The translations under genes were made by a program, and so were the position numbers. Of a DNA stretch of 64,000 nt, positions 1 through 9,945 are shown piece by piece; position 1 is the first letter of the stretch, and each line of letters begins with the position of its first letter. The stretch comes from Marinobacter mangrovi. Lineage in GTDB: Bacteria; Pseudomonadota; Gammaproteobacteria; Pseudomonadales; Oleiphilaceae. The stretch spans positions 310,001-374,000 of the forward strand of contig NZ_JAERVO010000003.1 of the NCBI RefSeq assembly GCF_016798325.1. The letters are read 5' to 3'. Under the pieces are notes generated by a model, which worked only from the letters and a program-made list of their open reading frames with translations, was not told where the DNA came from and made no database searches.

Positions 1-36
1 GGCCGAGCCGGCCATCCGGGTTGCGCACTCGCTCAT
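1..36 (-). CDS. Start of a truncated gene (12 codons visible)
   Basis: An ATG at 36-34 on the minus strand is preceded by GGAG at a 7-nt spacing and opens a frame MSECATRMAGSA that runs off the left edge. The product cannot be recognised from 12 residues. A Fur-like box lies about 60 bp upstream, so the gene may be iron-regulated; this is inference. The good ribosome binding site is the main reason for calling it. Confidence 0.45.
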   Translation of the reverse strand, partial: MSECATRMAGSA

Positions 37-343
37 AATCGTTCTCCGGTCACTGATCTGCCCTCCAGAGCATGGTCCAGAAAACGATTAAAAACAAATG
101 AAAATCATTTCTATTTGATTGATGTCAAGGTGTCCGCCCGCCGCGTGGGTGGCTGAAGCCGCAAAAATCCCGTCTTTTCGGAGGATTGGGTCGTCGGAAA
201 CAGCGAAGGGCGCCCAGACTTTGCTACTATCGGGATAACCGGCGACGAGGCCGGTTGATTCACGGCAGGGAAGCGCGACCCGTCGCAGGCCAATGCGGCC
301 ACCTTCCCCTGTCACAAGAATCCACCGACGTAATGACAACCTT
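37..343. other. Divergent intergenic region before nhaB
   Basis: This 307-bp region separates the truncated minus-strand gene from nhaB. It holds the AT-rich Fur-like box at about 94-116 and no other convincing gene. Short reading frames inside it lack ribosome binding sites. Confidence 0.6.
94..116. promoter_or_regulatory. Fur-like box
   Basis: The stretch contains ATGAAAATCATTTCT in an A/T-rich island within otherwise GC-rich DNA. It matches the classic Fur 19-mer (GATAATGATAATCATTATC) well in the core (GAAAAT-C-ATT) and poorly at the edges, about 12 of 19. It lies about 60 bp upstream of the minus-strand start at 36 and about 230 bp upstream of nhaB, so the truncated gene is the likelier target. 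Confidence 0.4.
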
Positions 344-1849
344 ATGCCTTCCACTCTCTTTGCCGGCCTGCGCGCCAATTTCCTGGGCAACGCCCCGACC
401 TGGTACAAGCAGGTCATCCTCCTGTTCCTGGTGATCAATCCGCCGATTTTCTGGTGGTTGGGACCGGGCCTGGCCGGTTGGCTGCTGGTGGCCGAGTTCA
501 TTTTCACCCTGGCCATGGCGCTCAAGTGTTACCCGCTGCAGCCCGGCGGCCTGCTGGCCATCGAGGCGCTGGCGATCGGCATGACCACCGCCGACGACGT
601 CTATCTGGAAATTCTGCACAACCTGCCGGTGATCATGCTGTTGATGTTCATGGTGGCGGGCATCTACTTCATGAAGGAACTGCTGCTGGTGACCTTCACC
701 CACATTCTCATCGGGGTACGGTCCAAGGTGCTTCTGGGCCTGCTGTTTTCGCTGGCGGCGGCGTTCCTGTCGGCGTTTCTCGATGCGTTGACGGTCACCG
801 CCGTGATCATCAGTGTGGCGGTGGGTTTCTTCTCCGTTTACCACAAGGTGGCTTCCGGCAAGGGCTATCACCACGACGACCACAACACCGGCTCCGATGA
901 CGGGGTTATCGAGTTGCATCGGGAAGATCTGGAAGTCTTCCGCGCTTTCCTGCGCAGCTTGCTCATGCACGGCGCGATCGGCACCGCGTTAGGCGGCGTG
1001 GCCACCATGGTGGGCGAACCGCAGAACCTGCTGATTGCCAAGGAAGTGGGCTGGAACTTCGTCGAGTTCTTCCAGCGCATGGCACCGGTCAGCATGCCGG
1101 TGCTGGTGGCGGGACTGCTGACCTGCGCGTTGCTGGAGAAAACCCGCTGGTTCGGGTACGGCGCCCGACTGCCCAAACCGGTCCGTCAGGTGCTGGAGGA
1201 GTTTGCGGCTAACGAGCAGGCGCGCCGTACCCCGGCGGATCGGGCCCGGCTCTGGGTACAGGCGGTCGCAGCGGTGATCCTGGTGCTCGGCCTGGCTTTC
1301 CATGTGGCCGAAGTGGGGCTGATCGGCCTGCTGGTGATCATCCTGATTACCGCGTTTACCGGGATCACCGAGGAGCACCAGATCGGCCGGGCGTTTGAGG
1401 AGGCGCTGCCGTTCACCGCCTTGCTGGTGGTTTTTTTCGCGGTGGTCGCGGTCATCCACGAGCAGCACCTGTTTACACCTGTGATAAACTACGTGCTCGC
1501 TTTGCCGGTGTCCCAGCAGCCGGGCATGTTCTTCGTCGCCAACGGCCTGCTGTCCATGATCAGTGACAACGTGTTCGTGGCGACGGTATACATCAGCGAA
1601 ATCAAGCAGGCCCTGGAAGCCGGCGATATCTCCCAGCCCCATTTTGAGCAGCTGGCGATCGCCATCAACAGCGGGACCAATCTTCCCAGTGTGGCAACGC
1701 CCAACGGCCAGGCGGCTTTCCTGTTTCTGTTGACGTCCGCGATCGCCCCACTGGTGCGACTGTCCTACGGGCGCATGGTGCTGATGGCGTTGCCGTATAC
1801 CCTGGTGCTGGGCGGCGTGGGCCTGCTGTGCGTCGTGTACCTGGTCTGA
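344..1849 (+). CDS. nhaB: Na+/H+ antiporter NhaB
   Basis: This 501-residue inner-membrane protein has the usual NhaB length and a highly hydrophobic, multi-spanning profile. It exports Na+ in exchange for H+. Residue D147 sits in the segment [10 protein letters not shown], the same position as the essential Asp of E. coli NhaB, and a second conserved motif MISDN lies at about 405-409. A cytoplasmic loop near 175-195 is rich in His and Asp (GYHHDDHN). I chose the ATG at 344 because the family begins near MPSTLFAGL; an upstream in-frame ATG at 293 would add 17 residues without family support. A strong terminator follows, so nhaB is monocistronic. Confidence 0.95.
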   Translation: MPSTLFAGLRANFLGNAPTWYKQVILLFLVINPPIFWWLGPGLAGWLLVAEFIFTLAMALKCYPLQPGGLLAIEALAIGMTTADDVYLEILHNLPVIMLLMFMVAGIYFMKELLLVTFTHILIGVRSKVLLGLLFSLAAAFLSAFLDALTVTAVIISVAVGFFSVYHKVASGKGYHHDDHNTGSDDGVIELHREDLEVFRAFLRSLLMHGAIGTALGGVATMVGEPQNLLIAKEVGWNFVEFFQRMAPVSMPVLVAGLLTCALLEKTRWFGYGARLPKPVRQVLEEFAANEQARRTPADRARLWVQAVAAVILVLGLAFHVAEVGLIGLLVIILITAFTGITEEHQIGRAFEEALPFTALLVVFFAVVAVIHEQHLFTPVINYVLALPVSQQPGMFFVANGLLSMISDNVFVATVYISEIKQALEAGDISQPHFEQLAIAINSGTNLPSVATPNGQAAFLFLLTSAIAPLVRLSYGRMVLMALPYTLVLGGVGLLCVVYLV

Positions 1850-1881
1850 CGCGGCCGAGGCTCCCAAATATTGGTTGACTG

Positions 1882-1913
1882 ACACGGCTCTCGAACGAGA
1901 GCCGTGTTTTTTT
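1882..1913 (+). terminator. Rho-independent terminator of nhaB
   Basis: A perfect stem ACACGGCTCT / AGAGCCGTGT (1882-1891 with 1898-1907) closes a six-base loop. It is followed by a run of seven T from 1907 to 1913. It lies 33 bp after the nhaB stop and before the SulP gene. Confidence 0.9.
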
Positions 1914-1952
1914 GTCGGCCTGCAACAACGCTGAATTCAAAGGTCTTTCTCA

Positions 1953-3440
<1,488 letters not shown>

Positions 3441-3513
3441 TGACGGCTGTCATGCAATCAGGGCAAACTGTTCGTACGGAAACATCAATAATAACGCGAG
3501 GGGAGACGGTTTC

Positions 3514-4365
3514 ATGTCCCAAGTTGTAGCCTGCATCGATGGCTCACGGTCCACCACGGCGGTGTGTGATTACGCCGCCTGGGCCAGTCAGCGCCTGGAT
3601 GCGCCGCTGACCCTGTTCCACGTGCTGGATCATGCCCGTTACCCCACCGAGCCGGACCTGGCAGGCAGCATCGGCCTCGGCAGCCGCGAGCACCTGCTGG
3701 AAGAGCTGGCCGAGCTGGACCAGAAGCGCAGCAAGCTGGCGCTGGAGCAGGGCCGGCACATGCTGGATGCGGCGGAGACGCGGGTCCGCGAAGATGGCGT
3801 GTCAGACATTCGCCAGCGGCAGCGTCACGGCGATCTGGCCGAGAGCCTGCTGGACATCGAACAGGAGACCCGTCTGCTGGTGATGGGCCTGCATGGCGAG
3901 AGCAGCACCGATCGGGACATCCACATCGGCAGTCAGCTGGAAACGGTGATCCGCACCCTGCATCGCCCGCTGTTGCTGGTGCCGGATGAGTTCAGCACGC
4001 CGCGCAGCGCCATGCTGGCGTTCGATGCCAGCGAAACGGCGCGAAAAGGCATCGAACTGCTGTCAAACAGCCCGATTTTCAGGGATTTTCCGCTGCATCT
4101 GGTGATGGTGGGACCGGACACCAGTGACCGCCGGGCCCAATTGGACGAGGCGAAAGACAAGCTGTTGAAAGCGGGCTGCAACGTGGAAGTGGCCATCCGC
4201 GCCGGCGACGTGGAACCGACCCTGCACGCCTACCAGGCGGAACAGGACATCGACCTGCTGGTGATGGGGGCGTATGGCCATTCCCGGATCCGCCAGTTCC
4301 TCGTGGGCAGTACCACCACCAGCATGCTGACCACCACCCAGACGCCGGTGCTTATTCTTCGCTAG
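3514..4365 (+). CDS. Universal stress protein, two UspA domains
   Basis: This 283-residue cytoplasmic protein carries two tandem UspA folds, about residues 1-150 and 160-283. The second domain retains the ATP-binding signature G-x2-G-x9-G-S (MGAYGHSRIRQFLVGST). The first has a degenerate version (MGLHGESSTDRDIHIGS). An AGGGGAG ribosome binding site precedes the ATG. It lies 73 bp behind the SulP gene with no terminator between them, so the two are probably cotranscribed. SulP-Usp pairs are common, and a role in tuning the transporter under stress is inference. Its 3' end overlaps the facing gene at 4352 by 14 bp. Confidence 0.9.
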   Translation: MSQVVACIDGSRSTTAVCDYAAWASQRLDAPLTLFHVLDHARYPTEPDLAGSIGLGSREHLLEELAELDQKRSKLALEQGRHMLDAAETRVREDGVSDIRQRQRHGDLAESLLDIEQETRLLVMGLHGESSTDRDIHIGSQLETVIRTLHRPLLLVPDEFSTPRSAMLAFDASETARKGIELLSNSPIFRDFPLHLVMVGPDTSDRRAQLDEAKDKLLKAGCNVEVAIRAGDVEPTLHAYQAEQDIDLLVMGAYGHSRIRQFLVGSTTTSMLTTTQTPVLILR

Positions 4366-4651
4366 GCGCTCTCTCCTCGGGCGCCGGGGACCGAACCCAC
4401 TGGTTGAGTCCCCGAGCGCCCAGCGCCACGCCGCGGTAGCTCAGCGCTGCAATTCCGTGATGGATTCGGCGCACCGGCTCACTGAACGGCCGGGTTACCG
4501 GAATCCGGGCCAGCACATCGAACGTTTCGTCGGCGATGGATCGATGCACTCCTTCCAGACGGCGGGCAGTGACTTCGGCACTGGCGCTGGCCAGATCGGC
4601 CACGCCTCGCCACCAGATTCCGGGACCCACCGGTCGCTGTGTCGTCTTCAT
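4352..4651 (-). CDS. Lipase-associated accessory segment, separate gene
   Basis: This encodes 99 residues and starts at the ATGA overlap with the stop of the upstream hydrolase, so it is translationally coupled. Its sequence (WWRGVADLASASAEVTARRLEGVHRSIAD, continuing with repeated RG-containing amphipathic helices) resembles the N-terminal helical segment that precedes the alpha/beta hydrolase domain in many proteobacterial PGAP1-like lipases. Here that segment is a separate protein encoded after the hydrolase. No signal peptide or catalytic residues are visible. The resemblance rests on my memory of the family. The overlap and codon pattern make a real gene likely. Confidence 0.7.
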   Translation of the reverse strand: MKTTQRPVGPGIWWRGVADLASASAEVTARRLEGVHRSIADETFDVLARIPVTRPFSEPVRRIHHGIAALSYRGVALGARGLNQWVRSPAPEERAPSEE

Positions 4652-5559
4652 CGTAACCAGTCCTCCAGTTGGGCCAGCACCGCCGGGTGATGAGCCAGCC
4701 GGATATGATCGATCCCCGCCAGCGTGGCCTGATCCGTCAACTGCCAGCCCGGCTGGTGATGCCCGCGGGCGCTGTCCTCATGCACCAGTGCGTCGCCGAA
4801 CAGCCAGTTGGCCGGGTTGGCCCGATGCCGGCCCAGCAAGCCGCAGATCGCATAGTGTCGGGCCGTCGCCAGCAGCGGCGGCTGTTCCTCCGGCTGGTCG
4901 GTGATCTGGCCGCGATTCAGGTTGCGGATGCCGACACTGCGCAAATCGATCACGTCGCCGATCGCCTTCAGGTAGTCCCGGGGCAGGGCCTGCAGCACGC
5001 CGGCACCGCCCTGCGCCAGACGCGCCAGCCAGGCGCCATCGTGGGGTGAGCCCAGGTAGACGCAGCTGTCGACGGCCCGTATCCAGTCATAGCCGGCAGC
5101 TTCCCCGTAATGGCAGGCACTGCGGATCAGCAGTCCGCCCATGCTGTGGCCGATCAGCAGCAGGTTTTCCACAGGCACCGGCCAGGCCGCGACCAGGGCG
5201 TCCAGTTGCTGGGCCAGCGCCCGACCGTTGTCGGGAATGGCGCGCCCGGTGTTGTAGCGCAGGCTGAGGGGTTCGGCGCCCAAGCCTTCGCAGAGTGCGG
5301 TGGCGTAGTTGGTGCCGGGTTGCCCTGGAAAATCCCAGATGGACTCCAGCTCTGTCAGGCCATGGACCAGGATCACCAGGCTGCGCCGGGGCGCCTGACC
5401 GTCCTGAATCAGCTCATCCAGAACCAGGGGCCGGCCGTGACGATAGAGCTGCATGTCGATCGCCAGCGGATTACCGCGACTGGCCAGCCAGTCACCCAGC
5501 AGCCCGCTGAGGATGGCTGACGCCTGATGCTGCCAGTGGGCAAGCGGGGAGGAGGGCAT
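4648..5559 (-). CDS. Alpha/beta hydrolase, PGAP1-like lipase
   Basis: This 303-residue protein has an oxyanion-hole HG motif at 66-67 (LVILVHGLTE) and the nucleophile elbow GHSMGG with Ser139. A C-terminal His in the segment HIRLAHHP probably completes the triad. It lacks the roughly 100-residue N-terminal helical segment found in many relatives, and a similar segment is encoded directly downstream with a 4-bp overlap. No clear signal peptide is present, so it is probably cytoplasmic or membrane-associated. Substrates are likely esters or lipids but are unknown. Confidence 0.85.
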   Translation of the reverse strand: MPSSPLAHWQHQASAILSGLLGDWLASRGNPLAIDMQLYRHGRPLVLDELIQDGQAPRRSLVILVHGLTELESIWDFPGQPGTNYATALCEGLGAEPLSLRYNTGRAIPDNGRALAQQLDALVAAWPVPVENLLLIGHSMGGLLIRSACHYGEAAGYDWIRAVDSCVYLGSPHDGAWLARLAQGGAGVLQALPRDYLKAIGDVIDLRSVGIRNLNRGQITDQPEEQPPLLATARHYAICGLLGRHRANPANWLFGDALVHEDSARGHHQPGWQLTDQATLAGIDHIRLAHHPAVLAQLEDWLR

Positions 5560-5823
5560 GGCAGTGACTCGCGTTGATGATTTAATAATCAGTTTAGGGC
5601 GGTGCCGGCGTCCGGACCATTGGCCCGTCGGGCCGAAATCAGCGGCAGCCCAATCAACGCGGGTGCGAGAAACGCCACCTCCGTCAAATAATCGCGCACC
5701 TGTAGTGGTCGCTTGACGGGGGGCAGGTTATGTTGAGACAGGTGTTCTGTGATCAAATCCGGGTCGAGGCGTTGTGTCGCTCCCCGGCAGAGTGTTGAGC
5801 CGTATGGTTTTTCGGAGTCCGAT

Positions 5824-6654
5824 GTGAAAATCGATTGGATCAGGTCGTTCGTCCGTTACCACGCCCTGTTCCAGGTGCTGGCGGCGGTTTTGGCCGGCCT
5901 GTTGTCGGTCATGGCGCGGGCCGATGCGCCGGTCGCGAGAATCGGTTATGTGGCCTTCCCGCCCTATGAATATCGGGACTCGCAGGGCCAGCCCGCCGGC
6001 AGCGTCATCGACCTGACCCGCAAAGTGGCCATTGAAGCGGGCTACCGGCCGGTTTTCGTCTATCTGCCAATCAGCCGGGTGTATCTCTACCTGCGGCAGG
6101 GCCACATCGACCTCTGGCCCGGACTGACTCACATCCCTTCCCTGGAGGGTAAGGTGCGGCCCAGTGCCACCCGCCCGATCCACGTCGAGCTGAGTGCCTG
6201 GCATCTCAAGGACACGCCGCCCATCCGGCAGTTCAGCGACCTGAGGCACCAGCGCCTGATCCTGATCTCCGGCTACACCTATGGCGGCCTCGCCCAGTAC
6301 CTGGCCGATCAGGGCGACAATGACCTGACCTACACCTCCACTCATCAGGCCGGTGTCGACATGCTGCACCGTCGCCGCGGGGAATACCTGCTCGATTACC
6401 GGGATCCGGTGGCGTCGATCGGTGCCACCGACGGCCCCGAGGGGCTGGAGCACTGTTTTATCCGGGAGCGCGAAGCGGCCTGGCTGTTCTCGGTAGAAGA
6501 CGCCAAGTCGGAGCGCATGCGGCAGGCGTTCGATGCGGCTTTCCAGCGCCTCAAGGCGACAGGTTCGCTGCCACTGGCGGGGGATCAACGGCCGGTTTCA
6601 GCACTGCCGGGGTTTCCCATGCCGGCGGAAGGGGGCGTCAGCGCTCCAGAGTGA
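5824..6654 (+). CDS. Periplasmic solute-binding protein, family 3-like
   Basis: The protein is about 276 residues long. I chose the GTG at 5824 because GGAG lies six bases upstream and the frame then opens with a signal peptide (hydrophobic stretch LFQVLAAVLAGLLSV, cleavage near ARA-D). The mature part begins ARIGYVAFPPYEYRD, typical of bacterial extracellular solute-binding proteins of family 3 (amino-acid binding-like). No permease or ATPase gene is adjacent, so it may be an orphan sensor-type binding protein. Its 3' end overlaps the facing DUF3047 gene by 17 bp. An upstream start at 5749 is less likely. Confidence 0.75.
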   Translation: MKIDWIRSFVRYHALFQVLAAVLAGLLSVMARADAPVARIGYVAFPPYEYRDSQGQPAGSVIDLTRKVAIEAGYRPVFVYLPISRVYLYLRQGHIDLWPGLTHIPSLEGKVRPSATRPIHVELSAWHLKDTPPIRQFSDLRHQRLILISGYTYGGLAQYLADQGDNDLTYTSTHQAGVDMLHRRRGEYLLDYRDPVASIGATDGPEGLEHCFIREREAAWLFSVEDAKSERMRQAFDAAFQRLKATGSLPLAGDQRPVSALPGFPMPAEGGVSAPE

Positions 6655-7348
6655 TGTCGCCGTACCAGGCGGTGGCGGATTCCCCGGTATTGTCGGCGTC
6701 GGTCATGATGCCAATGCCGATGATCGGCGGCGGCGCCTCGCCGAACGCGCGTTTGTAGTCGGCGACGATGTCCTGCGACTCCATGACCCATTGCCCGGTC
6801 TGGTCCGACCCGCTCTGGACCACGATCATCTGGGTCCGGTCGGTATAGGGGTTGGCGATGACGGTATTCACCGGCAGCTTGTTGGCCCAGATGTAGTTCA
6901 GGGCGTTGCCGGGGAGTTCCTCGCCGTAGATCAGTTCGGCGGCTTTGCGTTTGGCCCGTTCGAAGAAACCGGCCTTGTCCGGTTCAAAGGCAAAGGCCAC
7001 GTAGATCCGCGCCGGGTAGTCGTCGCCGTCCTTCTTGCGCGCGTTGCCGGTCTGGTAGATGTTGCTGACCTTCCAGCGCCATTGCAGGGTCAGCTTGTCG
7101 CCCGGCTCGATGCGGATTCGGGCAATCCGCCCGGAGGCGCCGCCCCGGGTCTGGGCCTTGATCACCTGCACACCGTCTTCGGTGACCAACTGATATTGCG
7201 AGTGTTTATTGATGTTGGGAAATTCCAGCGGTGCCCAGCCGTCATCCAGGGAGGACATGGTGGAAAACGGTTGCAGCGTGTCTGCAGGCGTGGGCCCCGC
7301 GACCAGGGCCAGAGTGGCCACCAGCAGGATCCCTCTCAGCATCGTCAT
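6638..7348 (-). CDS. Exported DUF3047 protein
   Basis: This 236-residue protein has an N-terminal signal peptide (MTMLRGILLVATLALVAG, cleavage near PADT). It matches the DUF3047 pattern in the stretches LQWRWKVSN, YPARIYVAF and NYIWANKLP, and near the end a GIGIMTDADNTGE segment. The function of the family is not established; it is periplasmic by prediction. The start at 7348 has GGAG seven bases upstream. A longer frame reaching 7522 has no such site and would bury the signal peptide. Confidence 0.8.
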   Translation of the reverse strand: MTMLRGILLVATLALVAGPTPADTLQPFSTMSSLDDGWAPLEFPNINKHSQYQLVTEDGVQVIKAQTRGGASGRIARIRIEPGDKLTLQWRWKVSNIYQTGNARKKDGDDYPARIYVAFAFEPDKAGFFERAKRKAAELIYGEELPGNALNYIWANKLPVNTVIANPYTDRTQMIVVQSGSDQTGQWVMESQDIVADYKRAFGEAPPPIIGIGIMTDADNTGESATAWYGDITLER

Positions 7349-7461
7349 GGCGCTTCTCCGGCGCGTTTTTTCGCCATTGTGTGGGTTTACCGGGCCAACG
7401 TCCATGGTATCCATGGTCGGGTGCTGCTCACCGGCGCCACAATACCCCGCCCGTCTCGACG

Positions 7462-8070
7462 TCAGCCGCGCTCGCGCAGGCGGGCCAGTTTGAAGGCGAG
7501 GGATTTCCTTACCGTGGGCCACTCACTTTCCAGGATCGAGAACACCACGGTATCCCGGTAGGCGCCATCGGGCTCAATGCGGTGGTTGCGCAGCACGCCG
7601 TCCTGCTTGGCCCCGAGCCGGGCGATGGCGCGGCGGGAGGCCTCGTTGTGCCAGTGGGTGCGGAATTCCACCGCGATGGCGTTCAACGTTTCGAAGGCGT
7701 GGGTCAGCAGCAGCTGCTTGCACTCGGTGTTCACCGCCGTGCGCTGGGCGCGCTGGGCGTACCAGGTGTAGCCGATCTCGACGCGCCGATTGTCCGGCTC
7801 GGCGTTGCAGTAGCGGGTGGCACCGATCACGTCGCCACTGGCATTCTCGATCACCACGAACGGCAGGGCGCGGCCGGCGGCCTTGTCCTTGAGCGCCTGC
7901 TCGATGTATGTGTCCACCGTGTCGGCGGACGGCGCGCCGGTAAACCAGAGCTCCCAGAGGCGACCGTCGCTGGCGGCTTCGACCAGCGCGTCCCGGTGTT
8001 CCGAGGCCATCGGTACCAGGCTGGCGGTCTGGTTCGTGAGGGTGACGTCTTCAAGCCATGTTGTCGTCAT
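7462..8070 (-). CDS. GNAT-family N-acetyltransferase
   Basis: This 202-residue cytoplasmic protein resembles the RimJ/RimL subgroup, which acetylates N-terminal amines. It shows the beta-strand and acetyl-CoA region of the fold (VEIGYTWYAQRAQRT, then NTECKQLLLTHAFETLNAIAVEFRT) and the typical NEASRRAIARLGAKQDGVLRNH segment. The ATG at 8070 has GGAG five bases upstream and is preferred to an in-frame start at 8157. The substrate is unknown. It diverges from the LysE-type gene. Confidence 0.9.
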   Translation of the reverse strand: MTTTWLEDVTLTNQTASLVPMASEHRDALVEAASDGRLWELWFTGAPSADTVDTYIEQALKDKAAGRALPFVVIENASGDVIGATRYCNAEPDNRRVEIGYTWYAQRAQRTAVNTECKQLLLTHAFETLNAIAVEFRTHWHNEASRRAIARLGAKQDGVLRNHRIEPDGAYRDTVVFSILESEWPTVRKSLAFKLARLRERG

Positions 8071-8183
8071 GCGTTCTCCGTGTGGTGTTGGGCGTCCTGG
8101 CATCCATTGCCAGGAAGGTGGACAATGAGTGTCACCCGATCGAGGCGCGTTGCACAAGCACCCGCCTTGTCGCTGACTGGCCC

Positions 8184-8810
8184 ATGGAGATTCCGGTGCA
8201 CCTGTACCTGCTGTTCCTGCTGATGGCGACGGCCACCGCCCTGAGTCCCGGGCCCGGTGTCGTCATGACCCTCTCGAACGCCTTGCGCCTGGGGCGGCGC
8301 GGCACGTTGGGCGGTATCCTGGGGATTTCCGCCGGGGCTCTCGTAGTGTCGGCGCTGTCGGCAACGAGTCTGGGGGTTCTGCTGGCCACCTCGGCGACGG
8401 CCTTTACCCTGGTCAAGTATGTGGGCGCGGCCTACCTGGTGTACCTGGGTATTCGCCTGTGGCGCAAGCCGGGCCTGAACCTGCAGACGGACACCGGGGC
8501 GGCGGACGATCGCTTCGGGCGGCGCTTTGTTGAAGCGTTGGTGCTGCAGCTCAGCAATCCCAAGGTGGTGCTGTTCTTCCTGTCGATTTTCCCCCAGTTC
8601 ATCGATCCGGCCGGCGATTTCCAGATCCAGTTTGTCCTGCTGACGCTGACGTATGCGGTGATCGTGGCTCTGGTACACCTGGGTTACGCCCTGGGCGCGA
8701 AGCGGATTCGAGGCTGGTTGACGTCGGAGCGGGGCGGGCGCGTGATGAACCGGACCGCCGGCTCTACCTTTCTGTTCTTTGGAGCCGTTCTGGCCAGCGC
8801 CCAGCGCTGA
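8184..8810 (+). CDS. LysE/RhtB-family exporter
   Basis: This 208-residue inner-membrane protein has about six hydrophobic segments. The diagnostic N-terminal signature TALSPGPGVVMTLSNALRLGRRGTLGGILG is followed by KYVGAAYLVYLGIRLWR and the conserved QLSNPKVVLFFLSIFPQFI. Members export amino acids or related metabolites by proton antiport; the substrate here is unknown. The ATG at 8184 gives the family's normal length of about 205-210. Its stop abuts the stop of the facing gene at 8811. Confidence 0.9.
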   Translation: MEIPVHLYLLFLLMATATALSPGPGVVMTLSNALRLGRRGTLGGILGISAGALVVSALSATSLGVLLATSATAFTLVKYVGAAYLVYLGIRLWRKPGLNLQTDTGAADDRFGRRFVEALVLQLSNPKVVLFFLSIFPQFIDPAGDFQIQFVLLTLTYAVIVALVHLGYALGAKRIRGWLTSERGGRVMNRTAGSTFLFFGAVLASAQR

Positions 8811-9677
8811 TCACTCCTGCTGCGACGGCAGGTGCCAGTAGCGATCCGGGATCTGATCCAGCGTGCGGCTGGTTTCCGGTGTCTCCAGCCAGATGATCTG
8901 ACGCTTGTCCAGCTCACCCTGGTCCAGTGCGGCCCGGATGGCGGGGTGGTGGCGGAAGTTGTTCATGAACGATCCGTCGTCATAGGCCTTCAGCAGACCC
9001 TGTTTCAGGATGTCGTGGAGGTCTGGTCGCGACTTCGACACATAGAGAAAGTAGTCGTAGCGCATGGCCAGGGCCACGCCGGGCAGCATCGCCAGGTTTT
9101 CCCGGCCGGGTTTGGCCAGCTCGGTGAAGATTTCCTGAATGCCACGGTGGAACAGGTCGAAACGCTGGTACTCGAGCATACGCCAGAGGTTTTCATACTG
9201 GCTGGTCACCAGTTTGACGCCGTTGTGTTCCAGGATCCGGTTCTCCGGCCAACCGGTGCCGGAGCCAACGGTGACCTGTTGCAGCTCATACAGGGTGTCG
9301 ATTGGACTCAGTTCAGCCATCCGATCCTTGCGCACGGCAAACAGGCGGTAGCCCAGCAGGCCCCGGGTCATGGGAATGTTGACCTGCAACAGGTTCTCTT
9401 CCCGTTCCGGGCTGTAGCCACTGAAGAAGACGTTGATCTTCGGGTGCGCCTCATGAAGCATGGCGAACACACGGTTCTGGGGCACTTTCGGCAGCGGGAC
9501 CACTTCCAGCGTCTGCGTGCCGGGGGCGTGGTCGAGGGCCAGGCGGATCACCGACAGCTCGTAGTCGAACACCTCGGCATCGCCGTGCAGCAACCCCACA
9601 CGAAAGGTCGCGGCGGCCGCAGGCAGGGTTAGCCACGCACACACGCCAATCAGGCCGAGGCGATACCACAGCATCAT
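8811..9677 (-). CDS. Periplasmic substrate-binding protein-like
   Basis: This 288-residue protein has a clear signal peptide (LGLIGVCAWLTLPAAAA) and a solute-binding-like mature domain. Parts resemble family 3 proteins seen next to sensory or c-di-GMP genes (VTVGSGTGWPENRILEHNGVKLV, then the closing HLP). No transport genes flank it. The two adjacent start codons at 9677 and 9674 are equivalent choices. The ligand is unknown. It is the second orphan binding protein within 4 kb. Confidence 0.75.
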   Translation of the reverse strand: MMLWYRLGLIGVCAWLTLPAAAATFRVGLLHGDAEVFDYELSVIRLALDHAPGTQTLEVVPLPKVPQNRVFAMLHEAHPKINVFFSGYSPEREENLLQVNIPMTRGLLGYRLFAVRKDRMAELSPIDTLYELQQVTVGSGTGWPENRILEHNGVKLVTSQYENLWRMLEYQRFDLFHRGIQEIFTELAKPGRENLAMLPGVALAMRYDYFLYVSKSRPDLHDILKQGLLKAYDDGSFMNNFRHHPAIRAALDQGELDKRQIIWLETPETSRTLDQIPDRYWHLPSQQE

Positions 9678-9945
9678 CGTCTCCGGGACAGGTTCAATAG
9701 TTTCCTAGTATAGGGGATATGGTCCTGTCACGGTTATCCACAGGTGCCCGACGTCGTTTTTATGGGCGAACTCTGTTAGGCTCCTCACATTCCTACCTCG
9801 AAGGACTTCGCCGCCATCGGCGCGGCCCCACTTATACGACCTTTCAGAGGGCGGCACGCCAACCCGGCGATGCCTGCAGTCGTTTTAGTCCATCCGATGC
9901 GCCACGTGCCCATGGCCGGTCAGCGCATCGCACGAGATCATATCT
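9678..9945. other. Intergenic leader before rhlE
   Basis: This 268-bp region lies between the divergent binding-protein and helicase genes. It contains a single perfect DnaA-type 9-mer TTATCCACA at 9734-9742 and no convincing gene. A long 5' leader would suit a cold-shock-type DEAD-box helicase, but I see no defined structure. Confidence 0.4.

Noticed and set aside
9734-9742. Perfect DnaA box TTATCCACA as a sign of a replication origin
   Set aside because: Only one box in this region. There is no AT-rich unwinding stretch, no cluster, and no dnaA/dnaN or rpmH context.
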